Source: an uncultured Phocaeicola sp. (GTDB lineage: Bacteria > Bacteroidota > Bacteroidia > Bacteroidales > Bacteroidaceae). Taken from it: DNA of 64,000 nt. Position 1 is the first letter of the stretch, and the number at the start of each line of letters is the position of its first letter. Position numbers and translations under genes: made by a program. Of this stretch, positions 61,948 to 64,000 are shown piece after piece. The DNA lies in NCBI GenBank assembly GCA_947581855.1, contig CANPVZ010000007.1, forward strand, positions 1 through 64,000. Reading direction: 5' to 3'. The notes below the pieces were generated by a model. The model saw only the letters and a list, made by a program, of their open reading frames with translations. It was not told the origin of the DNA and searched no databases.

Positions 61948-63846
61948 ATGGAAGAAGATATTCAAAATAGTTTCTTATCGGAATTGATGACGAAAGCTCA
62001 TATGGGTTGGTGGGAGGCTGATAGTAGGAGCGAAAGTTATATGTGTTCTGAATATATTTCTAATTTGTTAGGTCTGGGTGAAGACAGAACTATCAGTTTT
62101 AGTGATTTTAACAGTCGTATATTGCAAGAGGGACAGCGCTATGCCACAATTCATTCTTTTGACAACACGCAACCGAAACCGGAAGTTATTTATCTGCTCG
62201 ATACGGTGAAAGGAGCGGTGTGGATACGCAGTAAAATTTGTTTTCGTAAAGAATATGAGAACGGTAACATCAAAGTTTATGGCATTGCGGAAGAATTGGA
62301 TGGACCGAATATGACTTCTGCTTATCAAGCTCTTCAACGTAGCGAACGCTTATTGCATAATATTTATAAGAACCTTCCCGTAGGTATTGAGTTATATGAT
62401 TTGAAAGGTATATTAATTGATTTGAACGACAAGGAATTGGAGTTATTTCATTTGGAACGGAAAGAAGATCTTTTGGGTATCAATATTTTCGATAATCCGA
62501 ATTTTCCTGAGGAGATGAAAAAGAAAATGAGAAGAAATGAGGATGCCGATTTTACTTTCCGTTATGACTTTTCTAAAATCGGTAGTTACTATCACAATAA
62601 AAAGAAAGAGGGAACGATTGATTTGGTAACCAAAGTGACCACTCTTTATGATGATAATCATAATCCGACCAATTATCTGGTGATAAATGCCGATAAAACC
62701 GAAATGACGGTAGCTTATAATAAGATTCAGGAATTTGAAGGTTTTTTCGAACTTATCGGTAACTATGCTAAGGTTGGGTATGCTCATTATAATATGTTGA
62801 CCAAAAAAGGATATGCCCAGAAAAGCTGGTATCAGAACGTTGGTGAAGCGGAGGACACCCCGTTGGTTGATGTAGTAGGCGTTTATAGTCATTTTCATCC
62901 GGATGACCGTGCTCCGGTGATCGCGTTTTTAAAGGACGCAGAGAATGGAATGGGGATAAAGTTTAGTAAAGAAGTGCGTGTTATCAGAAACGATGGTAGC
63001 TATACATGGACTCGCATTAATTTGTTGGTGAAAAAATATGATCCGAAGAATGATATCATAGAGTTGATTAGTATTAATTATGATATCACGGAATTGAAAC
63101 AAACAGAGATGATGCTTATTAAGGCGCGTGATAAGGCTGAAGAATCCGATCGTTTGAAATCTGCTTTTCTTGCTAATATGAGGCATGAGATACGTACGCC
63201 TTTAAATGCTATTGTGGGCTTTTCCAATTTATTGATTTCTGCAGAGGATTTTTCAGAGAAAGAGCAATACCATTTGCTTATCCGGCATAATAACGAGCTT
63301 TTGCTCAATATAATCAATGATGTGTTTGATATTTCCAAAATAGAGTCGGGAGATATCGAATTACATTTAGTGTGGTTCAATTTGTCGGATATTGTAAAAG
63401 AAACAGTTGCGGGATATGTTTCTCATGTTCCGGCGGAGGTGGAGCTTTTGGCTACTTATCCGGAACAGGATTATTTTGTCGAATTGGACAGCACGCGTGT
63501 GAAACAAGTGCTGAATTATATCCTTTCGAATGCGCTGAAGTATACCTCAAAGGGAACTGTTACGGTATCTTATAAAGTCTGTGAGGGAAGTGTAGAAATA
63601 AGTGTCGTTGATACCGGATGTGGAATACCCGAAAATAAAACAGATAAAATTTTTGAAAGATTTGAAAAGTTGGATCCGTATGTACAAGGAGCGGGGTTAG
63701 GTTTATCCATTTCCAGATTACTTGTGGATAAGATGGGTGGAAGAATTGAAGTAGATTCTACTGTAGGAGTAGGCAGTACGTTTCGTGTGATATTGCCTTG
63801 CCGGATGATGTTGATAGAGGAACTGATAAGCAAAGGAATAGAATAA
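61948..63846 (+). CDS. PAS-domain sensor histidine kinase
   Basis: The ATG at 61948 gives 632 residues (a GTG at 61924 is less likely). Three PAS-like regions are seen at about 14-125, 130-255 and 262-385, the last with FHPDDRAPVIAFLKDA and SYTWTRINLLVK typical of PAS_3. A histidine kinase core follows, with His413 in MRHEIRTPL, the N box NYILSNALKYTSK, G1 DTGCGIPENK and G2 GAGLGLSI. No membrane segment or receiver domain is present, so it is a soluble kinase. It needs a response regulator that is not in the visible sequence. Confidence 0.92.
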   Translation: MEEDIQNSFLSELMTKAHMGWWEADSRSESYMCSEYISNLLGLGEDRTISFSDFNSRILQEGQRYATIHSFDNTQPKPEVIYLLDTVKGAVWIRSKICFRKEYENGNIKVYGIAEELDGPNMTSAYQALQRSERLLHNIYKNLPVGIELYDLKGILIDLNDKELELFHLERKEDLLGINIFDNPNFPEEMKKKMRRNEDADFTFRYDFSKIGSYYHNKKKEGTIDLVTKVTTLYDDNHNPTNYLVINADKTEMTVAYNKIQEFEGFFELIGNYAKVGYAHYNMLTKKGYAQKSWYQNVGEAEDTPLVDVVGVYSHFHPDDRAPVIAFLKDAENGMGIKFSKEVRVIRNDGSYTWTRINLLVKKYDPKNDIIELISINYDITELKQTEMMLIKARDKAEESDRLKSAFLANMRHEIRTPLNAIVGFSNLLISAEDFSEKEQYHLLIRHNNELLLNIINDVFDISKIESGDIELHLVWFNLSDIVKETVAGYVSHVPAEVELLATYPEQDYFVELDSTRVKQVLNYILSNALKYTSKGTVTVSYKVCEGSVEISVVDTGCGIPENKTDKIFERFEKLDPYVQGAGLGLSISRLLVDKMGGRIEVDSTVGVGSTFRVILPCRMMLIEELISKGIE

Positions 63847-64000
63847 AAAGACGGCTTTTAGTCCGGATGAATGAAAAATAATCAAACCTTTCATTTTTAA
63901 TAATATAAAGAGCATGTAAATATATCAAAACCACTGTTACATCTATCTACAGTATCTATTACCGACAGAAAAAGTAGCGATCAGAGAGTGTGTCCGATTA

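Overview
The window reads as a chromosomal segment of a gut Bacteroidales bacterium, most likely the Bacteroides/Parabacteroides group. Support comes from a SusC/SusD pair, several Bacteroidales-specific families (DUF5606, DUF4836, DUF3276/PUR, a long NusB, carboxynorspermidine dehydrogenase) and promoters of the Bacteroidales -7 type TAnnTTTG. The species cannot be fixed from the sequence alone. No rRNA, tRNA or CRISPR array was seen.

Layout. 1-4407 is the distal end of a surface-polysaccharide locus: a degraded glycosyltransferase remnant, a GT4 enzyme, an acyltransferase-3 gene broken at a run of ten G, a GT69-like transferase, a WecG/TagA/CpsF transferase and a truncated sugar-phosphate transferase. 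4427-9086 is accessory DNA: a GC-richer SF2 helicase, a small helix-turn-helix protein, an AbiEi/AbiEii type IV toxin-antitoxin pair and an integrase fragment. 9087-13281 holds an S41 protease lipoprotein, a small protein with a poly-G run in its putative promoter, a GT51 glycosyltransferase with a large envelope domain, and the fluoride channel gene crcB. 13599-19425 is a SusC/SusD pair whose SusC has a run of nine G just after the signal peptide. 19691-24740 carries a PurF-like protein lacking the glutaminase cysteine, peptidase T and a CPA2 antiporter.

24787-31201 contains a HIT protein and then a catabolic set that looks like one pathway: DapA-type aldolase, sodium/solute symporter, iron-dependent alcohol dehydrogenase, PdxA2-like dehydrogenase and DUF1537 acid-sugar kinase. 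31703-38668 has an S9 peptidase, a YeiH/LysR pair and two uncharacterised proteins. 38813-53771 is mostly housekeeping: clpB, DUF5606, nusB-yajC-ybbR-coaE, PUR protein, rplY-pth-S4, aldo/keto reductase, recA, bcp and carboxynorspermidine dehydrogenase. 53981-63846 has a META lipoprotein, then a run of closely spaced genes (nucleoside transporter, rsmE, DUF4836 lipoprotein, ABC ATPase, FtsX-like permease, menA, CPBP protease), then a PAS histidine kinase.

The most interesting signal is a set of three long poly-G runs (10, 9 and 9 G) within 12 kb. Each follows a T and is followed by TAA: one inside the surface acyltransferase, one at the -33 position of a promoter, one inside SusC. In both coding cases nine G keeps the frame (Gly-Gly-Gly-Lys) and ten G gives an immediate stop. 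This suggests slipped-strand phase variation of surface functions, a mode distinct from the DNA inversions for which Bacteroides is known. Other points worth attention are two intergenic 22-bp tandem repeat arrays (31237-31302 and 48199-48280), the PurF homologue without its nucleophile, and the acid-sugar cluster.
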